DNA from: an uncultured bacterium
Lineage (GTDB): Bacteria > Elusimicrobiota > Elusimicrobia > Elusimicrobiales > Elusimicrobiaceae
Direction: 5' to 3'
DNA: 64,000 bases
Assembly (NCBI GenBank): GCA_949291365.1
Contig: CASEVJ010000007.1
Location: 62,001-126,000, forward strand
A model generated the notes under the pieces. That model saw only the letters and a program-made list of their open reading frames with translations. It was not told where the DNA came from and ran no database searches. Positions 16,408 to 25,268 of the stretch are shown here, in pieces. Every line of letters begins with the position of its first letter. The first letter of the stretch is position 1. Made by a program: the position numbers and the translations under genes.

Positions 16408-17853
16408 GTGACTACTCAATTTGAACCCGTTATCGGACTAGAGATACATGTACAACTGGCCAGCAAAACCAAAATGTTTTGCACCTGCCCCAACGGCATG
16501 GACGAAAGCGCCGGGCCTAATACGGAAATTTGCCCCCGCTGCAGCGGCCAGCCCGGCACTTTGCCGGTAATTAATGAAGGCGCTGTGCGCCTAGCGGTGC
16601 GCGCCGGATTGGCGCTGGGCTGCAAGACCAATGAAGTGTCTTCTTTTGAGCGCAAACATTATTTTTATCCGGATTTGCCCAAAGGATACCAAATTACCCA
16701 AAACGCTCACCCCGTCAACGGGCGCGGCGAAATTGAAATTACGTTTGGCCCCAAAGACCACCTGCAAAAGAAAAAAATTGGCATTCACCATGCGCATTTG
16801 GAGGAGGACGCCGCCAAATCGTCCCACTATGCAGATTATTCATTGGTGGATTTTAACCGCTCCGGCTGCCCGCTGTTGGAAATTGTATCCATGCCGGATA
16901 TGCGTTCAGCCGATGAGGCCTATGCCTATCTGACGGAAATCAAACGCCTGATGCAGTGGGTGGACGCGTCCAACTGCGATATGGAAAAAGGCGAACTGCG
17001 CGTAGACGTCAATGTGTCTTTGCGCCCGGTGGGGCAGGAAGCGTTTGGCACGCGCACGGAAATTAAAAATTTAAACTCGTTTAAAGCGGTCAAAGACGCC
17101 ATCAACTATGAAATTGCACGCCAGAGCGAGCTGCTTAACAACGGGGAAAAAGTCGTCCAGCAAACGTTGCTGTGGGATAAAGAAAAAAATTATACCCGCC
17201 CCATGCGCTCCAAAGAGGACGCCTTGGATTACCGCTATTTCCCGGAGCCGGACTTGCCGCCGCTTATCCTGCGCAAAGACCGTTTGGAGCAAATTAAAGC
17301 GGCCATGCCGCAGCTGCCGGCCGCCAAAGAGGCCCAATTTATGCAGTTGGGATTGTCTGATTATGATGCCGGCGTGCTGACCAGCACACGCCAGACGGCG
17401 GAATATTTTGAGGCCGTGCTGGCGCAGGGTGTGCCTGCCAAGGCGGCTGTTAACTGGATTACCACGGATTTGCTGGGTTTGTTAAACGCCGACAAAAAAG
17501 AAATAGCCCAAAGCCCGGTAGCCGCGGCTGATTTGGCGGAGCTGATTAAACTGGTGGAAAGCGGCAAAATTTCCCGCAATCAGGCCAAAACGGTTTTTGA
17601 GCAAATGTATAAAACAGGCCAAAAAGCCGGCGTGCTGGTGGAGAAAATGGGGCTTTCCCAGGTAAGCGACGAAGGCCAGCTGGTGGCGTGGGCGCAGGAG
17701 GCCGTCCAAGAAAACCCCAAAGCAGTGGCCGATTTCCAAAAAGGCAACCGCGCGGCGGTGGGGGCATTGGTAGGGGCCGTGATGAAAAAGAGCAAAGGCA
17801 AAGCCAACCCGCGCCGTATGAATGAAATCTTGGTAGAGATATTGAGTAAATAA
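16408..17853 (+). CDS. gatB: Asp-tRNA(Asn)/Glu-tRNA(Gln) amidotransferase subunit B
   Basis: 481 residues, full length. Start is GTG 16408: an in-frame stop at 16402 excludes anything earlier, and AGGAGA lies upstream. GatB hallmarks: IGLEIHVQL at the start, zinc-type cysteines CTCP and CPRCSGQPGTLPV, HHAHLEEDAAKS, and a C-terminal YqeY-like tail. It binds the mischarged tRNA and phosphorylates it for amidation with ammonia from GatA. gatA and gatC are not nearby. Confidence 0.97.
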   Translation: MTTQFEPVIGLEIHVQLASKTKMFCTCPNGMDESAGPNTEICPRCSGQPGTLPVINEGAVRLAVRAGLALGCKTNEVSSFERKHYFYPDLPKGYQITQNAHPVNGRGEIEITFGPKDHLQKKKIGIHHAHLEEDAAKSSHYADYSLVDFNRSGCPLLEIVSMPDMRSADEAYAYLTEIKRLMQWVDASNCDMEKGELRVDVNVSLRPVGQEAFGTRTEIKNLNSFKAVKDAINYEIARQSELLNNGEKVVQQTLLWDKEKNYTRPMRSKEDALDYRYFPEPDLPPLILRKDRLEQIKAAMPQLPAAKEAQFMQLGLSDYDAGVLTSTRQTAEYFEAVLAQGVPAKAAVNWITTDLLGLLNADKKEIAQSPVAAADLAELIKLVESGKISRNQAKTVFEQMYKTGQKAGVLVEKMGLSQVSDEGQLVAWAQEAVQENPKAVADFQKGNRAAVGALVGAVMKKSKGKANPRRMNEILVEILSK

Positions 17854-17874
17854 ACTATCTTTATGCTCTATACA

Positions 17875-17905
17875 GCGGGGCCCGGTTTTCCGGGCTCCGC
17901 TTTTT
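17875..17905 (+). terminator. Terminator after gatB
   Basis: 11-base stem GCGGGGCCCGG / CCGGGCTCCGC with one G:T pair and TTTT loop, then TTTTT. Confidence 0.9.
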
Positions 17906-17943
17906 ATCAGTAGGCAATGGGGGCGGGAGCAGTTTGCTTTGTG

Positions 17944-17966
17944 GCGGCGCATGGCGGATGCGCCGC
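17944..17966. repeat. GC-rich perfect hairpin in the gatB-pal gap
   Basis: GCGGCGCAT (17944-17952) / ATGCGCCGC (17958-17966), five-base loop, no T run on either side, so not an ordinary terminator. The remaining gap 17854-18111 has no gene I can support. Confidence 0.6.
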
Positions 17967-18111
17967 TGGCAGGGACGGAAGTTCTCTTGCATGAGGCAGT
18001 GCTATCTAATATAATAATCAAGTTGGCAGCCCACCGGCCAATGTCTTATAAATAAATAGACACATAAATAAAGGGGGGAAGCAGCAGCCGGGCCGCACAG
18101 TAGGCAAGCGG

Positions 18112-18141
18112 TTGACCGGAGCCCGAAAAGTCTGCTATTAT
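18112..18141 (+). promoter_or_regulatory. Promoter of pal-cpoB-tolB
   Basis: TTGACC (18112-18117), 18-base spacer, TATTAT (18136-18141) with an extended TGC just before it. Strong match; leaves about a 33-base leader before pal with GGAGA as ribosome-binding site. Confidence 0.75.
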
Positions 18142-18180
18142 TTATGTGTAGAATTAAATATACGTAACACGGAGACACAC

Positions 18181-18696
18181 ATGAAGAACTTGTTGAAAGT
18201 AACGCTCGTGATCGCTTTGGCCGCCGGTTTGACCGCCTGCAAAAAGAACGTCAAAGACGACGCCAATGCCGACATGACCATGGCCGGCACCACCACGGAA
18301 ATGGTGTTGCAGGAAACCACGGTAGTGGAAGAAGAAGTGGAAACCGTCCAGGCCGCTTTGGGCGTGGTACATTTTGCGTTGGACAAATACAGCTTGTCTG
18401 CTGAAGCCCGCAAAATCGTAGAAGCCAACGCCAAAGCCATTAAGGCCCAGACCGCTGGTGCTCCTTACACCGTTGTGGTGGAAGGGAACTGCGACTCCAG
18501 AGGTACCATTTCCTACAACATCGCCTTGGGCGAGAAAAGAGCCAATGAAGTAAAGGCCTATTATGTGCGCCTGGGTATCCCGGCCGCCAACATCAGCACC
18601 GTATCTTACGGCAAAGAAAAACCCATCTGCTATGAAAATACGCAGTCTTGCTGGGCTAAAAACCGCCGCGCCGATACGATTCTGACCATCAACTAA
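18181..18696 (+). CDS. pal: Peptidoglycan-associated lipoprotein Pal
   Basis: 171 residues from ATG 18181. Lipobox LTAC with lipidated Cys20, a Thr/Glu-rich linker (about 25-65), then an OmpA C-terminal domain with the peptidoglycan-binding signature GNCDSRGTISYNIALGEKRA and NRRAD near the end. It anchors the outer membrane to peptidoglycan and works with TolB. Usual GHCDERGT is here GNCDSRGT. First gene of the unit, behind a good promoter. Confidence 0.95.
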   Translation: MKNLLKVTLVIALAAGLTACKKNVKDDANADMTMAGTTTEMVLQETTVVEEEVETVQAALGVVHFALDKYSLSAEARKIVEANAKAIKAQTAGAPYTVVVEGNCDSRGTISYNIALGEKRANEVKAYYVRLGIPAANISTVSYGKEKPICYENTQSCWAKNRRADTILTIN

Positions 18697-18725
18697 TTGT
18701 TTTACGCAAGGAGGCCCGAACCGTT

Positions 18726-19409
18726 ATGAACAGGAAACTACAACTATTTTGTTTAGGCGGTTTGGGCCTTTTGTTGTCCGGCTGCTTAGCCAGTGAGCGG
18801 GATATGGGGACGCTCAAATTGCAGCTCAAAGAGCTCAATGAAACCATTGCCCTGATGCAAACCAACCAGGCCGAGCTGGCCAGCAAAATGGAAGAGCTGA
18901 ACCAGAATTTGGCCGTATCAAACGAAAACCTTTCTCAGGTAGATGCACAAATTTTCAATCTTTCTTCTAAATTAGATGATATTAATGCCGTTGTCCAGGG
19001 AGGGCAGGCGGCTGCGGGGCAGAACAACGCCGTTATGCTCCCGTCTGATATTTTTAATGAAGCCAAAAGCCATTTAAATAAGCAGTCCTACGATTTGGCT
19101 GTAACGGGATTTAAACTGTATATTGATAAATATCCCGATGGGGAAAATATACAGCAGGCCTATATTTTCTTGGGGGACGCTTACTCCGCCCTGGGGCAGG
19201 CCCGCCCGGCAGCCATTGCTTATGCCACGGTGCTGCAAAAATTTCCTGAAAGTAAAGTCATTCCTACCGCGCGTTTGAAATATGCGCGCAGTATTATCCC
19301 GCTGGGCAAGATGGAAGAGTCCAAACGCTATTTGAAATCCATTATACAGGATTTCGGACGCAGCCCCGAAGCCCAGCTAGCTAAAGAAGAACTGGCCAAT
19401 TTAAAATAA
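18726..19409 (+). CDS. Tol-Pal system protein CpoB/YbgF-like lipoprotein
   Basis: 227 residues. Lipobox LSGC, lipidated Cys20, so unlike the soluble E. coli CpoB it seems membrane-anchored. A coiled coil (about 28-85) is followed by three TPR-like repeats (AKSHLNKQSYDLAVTGFKLYIDKYPDG, YIFLGDAYSALGQ), the YbgF layout. CpoB couples Tol energy to peptidoglycan synthesis at division in E. coli. Located between pal and tolB. Confidence 0.9.
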   Translation: MNRKLQLFCLGGLGLLLSGCLASERDMGTLKLQLKELNETIALMQTNQAELASKMEELNQNLAVSNENLSQVDAQIFNLSSKLDDINAVVQGGQAAAGQNNAVMLPSDIFNEAKSHLNKQSYDLAVTGFKLYIDKYPDGENIQQAYIFLGDAYSALGQARPAAIAYATVLQKFPESKVIPTARLKYARSIIPLGKMEESKRYLKSIIQDFGRSPEAQLAKEELANLK

Positions 19410-19415
19410 AACACC

Positions 19416-20711
19416 ATGAGAAAAATTGCTAAATTCCTGCCTGCCGTTTTGCTGACGGCGCTTTGCGCGGGCGCTCTGTTCGCCGCTCCTAAAACCGATG
19501 TGTATATCGGGATTACTTCCGCCGGGGCCAAACGTCTGCCGGTGATTGCTATGCCGGCTTTTACCTCCCAGGACGAGGCCGCTTCTGCAGCGCAGGAAGT
19601 ACATGATACGCTGCGGGCGGATATGCTTTACGGCCGTTATTTTGAAGTGTCTGAAGACGGCCCTGCCTATGATGCCCAAAATATCAAAGAAACTATTTCC
19701 GGCTGGGCCAAACAGCGGGCAGCGTATTTATTGGTGGGGGATATTTCCTATGAACAGCCCTACTATACGATTAAAATCTACGTCTATGACGTGACTACCC
19801 AGGCCCCGGTATTTGCCAAAGCGTTTAAAGGCAATCAGGCCAGCTTGCGCCGTTTGGCCCATATTGCCGCAGACCAGATTATCCAAACGCTCACCGGACG
19901 GCGCGGTATTGCGGACACAAAAATTGCTTTTGCCAACAACTCCACCCGCCACAAAGAAATCTATGTAGTGGACTATGATGGCCAAAACCTGAAAAAACTG
20001 ACTAATGACCGCAGTATTGCCCTGCTGCCGCGCTGGAGTAAAGACGGACGCATTTATTACACCACCTACCGCTATAAAAACCCGGATATTTTTGCCATTG
20101 ATTTGAAAGCCGGCAAAATTGCCCCGGTGATTATCCGCGGGGGGCTTTCATTAATTGGGGGGGTGTCCCCGGACGGGAAGGCACTGGTGTTTACCAGCTC
20201 CAAAGGCCCCAATCCCAGCATTTATATATATAACCTGGAAACCGGGGAGAAGAAACAAATTACCAACCGCCAGTCGGTGGACGGCTCTCCTTCCTATTCT
20301 CCGGACGGGAAATATATTACGTTTGTGTCTAACCGGGCAGGCAACCCGCAGATTTATGTGATGGAGCTGGCCACCGGCCAGACCCGCCCCCTGACCCGGA
20401 CGTTTAACTGGTCGGACAGTCCGCAATGGTCTCCTACGGGCGAGTGGATTGTGTTTGCCGGGCGTGAGTCCCCGTATCACCCGTTTGATATTTTCCTGGT
20501 GGATTTGACGGGTACGCAGCTGCGCCGCCTGACGACGGACGCCGGCAGTAATGAAGACCCTACCTGGTCTCCGGACGGGCGCTTTATTGCTTTTACCAGC
20601 ACGCGTGAGGGCGGCAAGCGTAAGCTATACGTCATGGACGCAGACGGCAGTGCACCCCACTTGGTGGCGGATTTGCCGGGAGAGACGTTTACTCCGCATT
20701 GGTCTTTTTAA
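19416..20711 (+). CDS. tolB: Tol-Pal system periplasmic protein TolB
   Basis: 431 residues, normal size. Signal peptide (cleavage near residue 24, LFAAP), N-terminal TolB domain (about 28-160) and a six-bladed WD40-like propeller with repeated SPDGK(Y/A)..F.S and RR/KQLT..   segments. It binds Pal and helps outer-membrane invagination. Six bases separate it from cpoB. tolQ, tolR and tolA are not in the window. Confidence 0.95.
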   Translation: MRKIAKFLPAVLLTALCAGALFAAPKTDVYIGITSAGAKRLPVIAMPAFTSQDEAASAAQEVHDTLRADMLYGRYFEVSEDGPAYDAQNIKETISGWAKQRAAYLLVGDISYEQPYYTIKIYVYDVTTQAPVFAKAFKGNQASLRRLAHIAADQIIQTLTGRRGIADTKIAFANNSTRHKEIYVVDYDGQNLKKLTNDRSIALLPRWSKDGRIYYTTYRYKNPDIFAIDLKAGKIAPVIIRGGLSLIGGVSPDGKALVFTSSKGPNPSIYIYNLETGEKKQITNRQSVDGSPSYSPDGKYITFVSNRAGNPQIYVMELATGQTRPLTRTFNWSDSPQWSPTGEWIVFAGRESPYHPFDIFLVDLTGTQLRRLTTDAGSNEDPTWSPDGRFIAFTSTREGGKRKLYVMDADGSAPHLVADLPGETFTPHWSF

Positions 20712-20730
20712 ATAAACGGTTTTCTGAAAA

Positions 20731-20761
20731 AGCGCAAGTTCTTTAGGGCTTGCGTTTTTTT
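20731..20761 (+). terminator. Terminator after tolB
   Basis: CGCAAG (20733-20738) / CTTGCG (20749-20754) with a following run of T (20755-20761). Confidence 0.85.
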
Positions 20762-20795
20762 TGTCTGCCAACAAGCCCAACTGTCTGTCCGTGTT

Positions 20796-20930
20796 AAAAA
20801 GGGCTGGCCCCCTTCCATGCGGAGCCAGCCGGCGGCGCCTGCTGTTGCTTATAGTGCGCCCGCGGGTAGGCAAACCGCCGTCCGCATTGGACGCAGCGTC
20901 TGCGGATCCTCGGTTGGCACATGGAAGGAG
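20796..20930 (-). ncRNA. Possible structured small RNA ending in a terminator
   Basis: No protein fits the 20762-21000 gap. On the minus strand a Y-shaped fold is possible: closing stem 20920-20928 with 20811-20819 (9 bases, CCTTCCATG/CATGGAAGG), hairpin 20882-20886/20901-20905 enclosing GACG/CGTC, and hairpin 20830-20835/20875-20880 with an inner GCCT/AGGC pair. It runs into a terminator (stem 20824-20830 with 20802-20808, then CTTTTT). The terminator stem and closing stem compete for the same region. I recognise no known RNA family and no clear promoter. Confidence 0.35.
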
Positions 20931-21000
20931 CTGTATGCACCGGCCCATATCAAAGATATTCCCCAAATAAAAGACCATGGCTGCTTTGTTTTGTTTGGGC

Positions 21001-21033
21001 AAAAAAATTCCCGCACCGTAAAAGTGCGGGAAT
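21001..21033 (-). terminator. Terminator at the end of the long minus-strand gene string
   Basis: 10-base stem ATTCCCGCAC (21007-21016) / GTGCGGGAAT (21024-21033); on the minus strand it ends in a run of seven T. Confidence 0.92.
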
Positions 21034-21049
21034 GTAAAATGCAAACAGC

Positions 21050-21928
21050 TTATAGACAGGGCGGGACGTCAACAGCTTGGCATTGCCGGGTATTGTTTAA
21101 ACAGCAAACAGTATCGGCATCAGCAGTCAGAGCAAATAAATAATCCGTTCCGTTGCTGCTAAAAGAAGCATATATATTGTTTTCTGTATCCACAAAGAAG
21201 CTCATTTGTTCCACACCGGGTATTTCCTGCCAATTTTCTTTATCCTGGCGGATTAGTTGCATCTGGGCGGCTGCCAGGCGGGCATTGGATTGATTTTGGT
21301 GGGCGGCTGTCAAAAAAGAGACCCCTATCAGCCCTGCATAAACGCCGAACAATAAGATAATGACGGCTACTAACAGGCCTATATGGCTGGGAGTGGGCGG
21401 AAGCGGTTGGCCGGGTTGAAAGGATTCTTTGACCACATAGGTATCGGCTAGCATGTCATGCAGCGCCCGTTTGCGGTTGGTAAACGGCATCATGATAAAG
21501 CCAATGTAGAATATAGCATAGGAAACCATCTTGGCAAAAAAGCGCCCACTGGCCCGCGCAAAACTAATGCGCTGGCCTTGGGCCCCCACCACTTTAAGCC
21601 CCAGCAGCCGTTTGCCCCAGGTGGCTTGGTGTTTGCCGCTTTCCAGCAGGGCAAAGTACAGCCAGGAACAAACAAACCCTATCAGACACCATAACAGATA
21701 AAACAGCCCGGCCCATAGCATGACCCAGGTTTCATCTTGCGTATTGGGGGCTGTACCTATATGCTTCCATATCAGCCAAAAGCCCGCCCCCAAACAGCAA
21801 ATAGCAGGAATAAGGGCAATTACAACTGAATCCAGCCAAAACGCCCAAAACCGCCGCCAAAATCCCCCGTAGGGGACGGGAGAAGAAATGGCAGACATCG
21901 TGGTATGGGGTGTGTTTTCCACAGTCAT
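21050..21928 (-). CDS. RDD-family membrane protein
   Basis: 292 residues. RDD domain (about 18-165): GGFWRRFWAFWLDSVV at the start of helix 1, with the family Arg and Asp, TWGKRLLGLKVV, and LHDMLADTYVV near its end. A fourth helix (about 183-205) is followed by a soluble tail of about 85 residues with a cysteine pair, not found in the neighbouring paralogue. Function of most RDD proteins is unknown; some are linked to ion homeostasis. Last gene before the terminator. Confidence 0.88.
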   Translation of the reverse strand: MTVENTPHTTMSAISSPVPYGGFWRRFWAFWLDSVVIALIPAICCLGAGFWLIWKHIGTAPNTQDETWVMLWAGLFYLLWCLIGFVCSWLYFALLESGKHQATWGKRLLGLKVVGAQGQRISFARASGRFFAKMVSYAIFYIGFIMMPFTNRKRALHDMLADTYVVKESFQPGQPLPPTPSHIGLLVAVIILLFGVYAGLIGVSFLTAAHQNQSNARLAAAQMQLIRQDKENWQEIPGVEQMSFFVDTENNIYASFSSNGTDYLFALTADADTVCCLNNTRQCQAVDVPPCL

Positions 21929-21945
21929 AGGTTTTAGCGGTTTGG

Positions 21946-22482
21946 TTAGTGATTTTTCACAACGCGTGTACCGGCAATAAAATCATGCAGGGCACATTTT
22001 TCTTTTGTCCAGCCCGCCATCATAAAGCCGATGTATAAAATAGCGTAGGAAATGATTTTGGCAAATGTCCGTCCCGTGGCCCGCGCAAAGCTAATGCGCT
22101 GGCCCTGGCTGTCTGTTACATGCAGGCCAAAGAGCTGTTTGCCCCAGGTGGCCTGCTTGGAAGAACTTTCAAACAGCGCAAAGTACAGCCAGAAAAATAC
22201 AATGCTAATCAACTGCACAAGAAGCATTGTCCCCCAGAATAAGAAAAGCGCCGAGGCCATTTCCGGCGATACAGTCTGCGTCTGATTATATTGCTCCATA
22301 TAGGGCATTATCTGGAACATATTGTATCCAACCAGCGGGATAGACAGTATAGTGAGGGGAATAGAGATAATAAACGAGTCTACGATAAATGCCCCGGCCC
22401 GCACCCAAAACCCGGCATAAGACGGCTGTTCAGCCGATACGGCCAACGTGCGGCGTTCTACTTGTGCAAGCGTATCATTCAT
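21946..22482 (-). CDS. RDD-family membrane protein (paralogue)
   Basis: 178 residues. Same domain as the next gene: AGFWVRAGAFIVDSFII, QATWGKQLFGLHV, CALHDFIAGTRVV. Shares long identical stretches with its neighbour (QGQRISFARA.GR.FAK..SYAI.YIGF), so the pair arose by tandem duplication. Start overlaps the tdk stop by 4 bases. Role unknown. Confidence 0.88.
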   Translation of the reverse strand: MNDTLAQVERRTLAVSAEQPSYAGFWVRAGAFIVDSFIISIPLTILSIPLVGYNMFQIMPYMEQYNQTQTVSPEMASALFLFWGTMLLVQLISIVFFWLYFALFESSSKQATWGKQLFGLHVTDSQGQRISFARATGRTFAKIISYAILYIGFMMAGWTKEKCALHDFIAGTRVVKNH

Positions 22483-23057
22483 TTTTTCTTCTCCTTAGGT
22501 TTGCGGTAGCAGCGGCGGCAGCGGGCCTGGTAGGCGTCTGTCGTTCCGACAACAATGCGCCGCGTGTCTTTGGTCATGCGCTGGGTAAAGCTGGCAGGAT
22601 TGCCGCATTTGGTGCAGACGGCCAGATTTTTTGTTACATATTCCGCTTTAGCCAGCAAGGCCGCCGTTACTTCAAAGGGCTCTGCCCGGTAGTCGGTGTC
22701 CAACCCGGCTACAATGACGCGTTTGCCTTGGTTGGCTAGTTTTTCACAAACCTCTACAATTCCTTTATCAAAAAAGTTCACTTCATCTATGGCAATAACC
22801 TGCGTATCTTTTTCCACCAAAGGCAAAATTTCAGACGAGTTTTTCACGCAGGCCGCGTCCACTTTGTTTTGGTTGTGGCTGATAATACTGCCAATGCCGT
22901 AGCGGGTGTCCAGCTTGGAATTAAACAGCTGTACTTTTTGCCGGGCAATAAGTGCGGTGCGTACCCGGCGGATTAATTCTTCGGTTTTGCCGGAGAACAT
23001 ACATCCGCAGATTACTTCTATCCAGCCCTGCTTTTTAAACATCAGGTTTGGGGTCAT
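22479..23057 (-). CDS. tdk: Thymidine kinase
   Basis: 192 residues, typical of type II thymidine kinases. P-loop GCMFSGKTEEL at 18-28, AIDEVNFF as the Walker B-like site, and zinc-binding cysteine pairs CTKCG and CRRC. Phosphorylates thymidine in the salvage pathway. It overlaps the RDD gene downstream by 4 bases and follows lptD by 33 bases. Confidence 0.96.
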   Translation of the reverse strand: MTPNLMFKKQGWIEVICGCMFSGKTEELIRRVRTALIARQKVQLFNSKLDTRYGIGSIISHNQNKVDAACVKNSSEILPLVEKDTQVIAIDEVNFFDKGIVEVCEKLANQGKRVIVAGLDTDYRAEPFEVTAALLAKAEYVTKNLAVCTKCGNPASFTQRMTKDTRRIVVGTTDAYQARCRRCYRKPKEKKK

Positions 23058-23090
23058 GCTTTCCTCCCTTCGGCCCTGTGTATCCGGCCG

Positions 23091-25268
23091 TTACATATCA
23101 CGCAAATCGTTGGCGCTGCGCCACGGGTACCAATATTGGTTTTGGCTTTGCAATTGGGCCTGTTTGTCTTTGGCAGAAGAGCCGCATAAGATATTAATGC
23201 GAAATGCAAAAGACAAATTGTTATTGCGGTCACGCACCGTCAATTCCATTATAGCATCGTGGAAGCGCTTGGAAAAACGCGCCAGCTTGTTAAACGCCCA
23301 CCAACTGCCGCTTTGCAGCTGAATATCCGCCCCCAAATCCAAGCTCCAGCTGGCGTCAGGCAGGCGCAAGCCAAAATAGGTGGAGAACGTATAGCGGTTG
23401 GAATAGGTGCGGTATAAAGAGTAAGGGTCTTGATAGGTGTCGTAGTTGGTCAGCCCAATACCCAGCTGCTGGCCTTTAATCGTGAAATTGGTTTGGGCAA
23501 TAAGCGCCTGGTTTTTTTCCACCAAGTCGTAGAGATTTTGCACAAACAGGTTTACCTTGCCGTCCGGGGAAGTGTAGCCCGCTTCCAGCAAAATAGGGTC
23601 TACGCGGTATTTCAAATGATCCCAGGAGTTGATTTCCCCGTCGTAATTAGCCAAGCTAAACCCGGTGCTCACCCGTACATAAGTATTAAAAGAGGGGCGG
23701 AAATAATCTTCTATGTAAAAGCGGTTGCGCTCTTCCCCATGATCCCAGGAAGAAGTGTCCGCCTTCAGGGTGCCGGTAGAGAGGCGTTTAGTGTACTGGT
23801 AGCCAAAGTCCAGCGTGCCGATAGGAGTATCGGTTTGCAGGTTTAAATCCGTGCCGATGCGGCCCACCCAGGCGGTTTTTCCGTTATAGCCCTCATCGTC
23901 CAAGGTTACATGCTGGTCATAGAATACGCTGGGAAGGAACGTCAAATTGCGTGCCAGACGAATGGATTTTTCCGTTGTCCAGCGGGCATTGCCTTGTTTT
24001 TTCCATTCTTCTTCCATCAGAGAAGTATTGTTAAAGCTGACTTCCATGCGGTGGCTTAAGCCCAAAAGCGGATCTGTAAACGGCATCAGTGTATATTCCA
24101 GCTGGGGCAGGTTGCGCTCTTTGGCAATAAATTCCCCGCGCTGCCAGTCAAAAATATCCTGCTGCAAATAGCTCAAGCGCAGCGTGGAGCGGCGGCTTTG
24201 GCGGGAGAGAGAAAAGTTGGTTTCCTGGTCCGGCGTAAAAATATACGGGTTGCCCCGAAAGAAGGAATCGTTGAAATACGGGTCGGATACCATGCGGAAC
24301 TGCGTTTGGAACTGATACAGGGCGCCGCCTGGATTGTTGAAATGGTCGGAGCTGTCATACATTTCCCACCAGTATCCGCCGCGTATGCCCCAGCGTTTGG
24401 TGTCCTGCAGCTGAAAGGGGTGCCCGTCTACGGTATACTCTTCATCTTTATCCGAATGGTCATTAATATAATAGGCCTCCGCCGTACCGCGCAACGTTTC
24501 CGTCTCCACCGCCATCAATTCCAGCCCCATACCTACGCCGGATTCTGTGTAAAAATCCAAGTTCAGTTTCGGGCGGAAGCCCAACACTTCGTCAAACACG
24601 GTAGAGGTCAGCAGGCCAAAGCCGGTATCATTGCTTTGCGTGAAATCCACATAGGTTGTCCAGGGTTTTTGGCTTTGTAAGGAACGCCAGTACACCGGTA
24701 GCCACAAAACCGGAAATCCGTCCAAACGAAATACCGCATTGGTGCCAAAAATACGTTTTTGAGGGGATACTTTGACGTTCCCCAGCGTAATCGTATAGTG
24801 CGGCTGCTCCAAGTCACAGCACGTCAGCACGGCGTCCTTGAGCCGCTGGGTGCCGTTTAAAGAAGAAAGCTCCCGCGCGGAAATAACACGCAGCGGCGGA
24901 TACTGCGTAGAGGTGTTTTGGGCGTAAAAATCTTTGGTTTGATAGTTTACCGACAGATTCTCCCCTTCCAGGGTGCCTCCGTCCCCGGTTACGGTCATGG
25001 GCCCGACGGAAGAAACCGTTGTATTAAGCTGGTCAAACGTAATGTTCTGCCCGGTGGCTACGCGGGTTTGTCCGTCCTGGGTTTGCTGGGTCAGGGTGAC
25101 GTTTCCCTGCAGATTAATTTTTTTGGCGCCCGGATCGGCCGCTACTTCTTGTGCGGAAAAATAAATAAATCCGTTCTCCCCGTTTGGCGGCGGAAGCGTG
25201 TTGTCTGCCCCGCGCGCAGGCGCGGGGCACAAACACAGCAAAAGCAGCAGGGGGAGGAGTTTTTTCAT
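23091..25268 (-). CDS. lptD: LPS-assembly outer membrane protein LptD
   Basis: 725 residues. Signal peptide (cleavage near ARGA, residue 21), N-terminal OstA/LptA-like jellyroll (about 40-150), then the LptD barrel. Segment LTCCDLEQPHYTI has the adjacent cysteines and context of LptD; disulphides there may matter for maturation. It inserts LPS into the outer leaflet. lptE and lptA are not adjacent. Starts immediately after the ROK gene stop. Confidence 0.92.
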   Translation of the reverse strand: MKKLLPLLLLLCLCPAPARGADNTLPPPNGENGFIYFSAQEVAADPGAKKINLQGNVTLTQQTQDGQTRVATGQNITFDQLNTTVSSVGPMTVTGDGGTLEGENLSVNYQTKDFYAQNTSTQYPPLRVISARELSSLNGTQRLKDAVLTCCDLEQPHYTITLGNVKVSPQKRIFGTNAVFRLDGFPVLWLPVYWRSLQSQKPWTTYVDFTQSNDTGFGLLTSTVFDEVLGFRPKLNLDFYTESGVGMGLELMAVETETLRGTAEAYYINDHSDKDEEYTVDGHPFQLQDTKRWGIRGGYWWEMYDSSDHFNNPGGALYQFQTQFRMVSDPYFNDSFFRGNPYIFTPDQETNFSLSRQSRRSTLRLSYLQQDIFDWQRGEFIAKERNLPQLEYTLMPFTDPLLGLSHRMEVSFNNTSLMEEEWKKQGNARWTTEKSIRLARNLTFLPSVFYDQHVTLDDEGYNGKTAWVGRIGTDLNLQTDTPIGTLDFGYQYTKRLSTGTLKADTSSWDHGEERNRFYIEDYFRPSFNTYVRVSTGFSLANYDGEINSWDHLKYRVDPILLEAGYTSPDGKVNLFVQNLYDLVEKNQALIAQTNFTIKGQQLGIGLTNYDTYQDPYSLYRTYSNRYTFSTYFGLRLPDASWSLDLGADIQLQSGSWWAFNKLARFSKRFHDAIMELTVRDRNNNLSFAFRINILCGSSAKDKQAQLQSQNQYWYPWRSANDLRDM

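Noticed and set aside
17482..18021. 179-codon minus-strand frame over the end of gatB
   Set aside because: Antisense to gatB and through its terminator; no family features.
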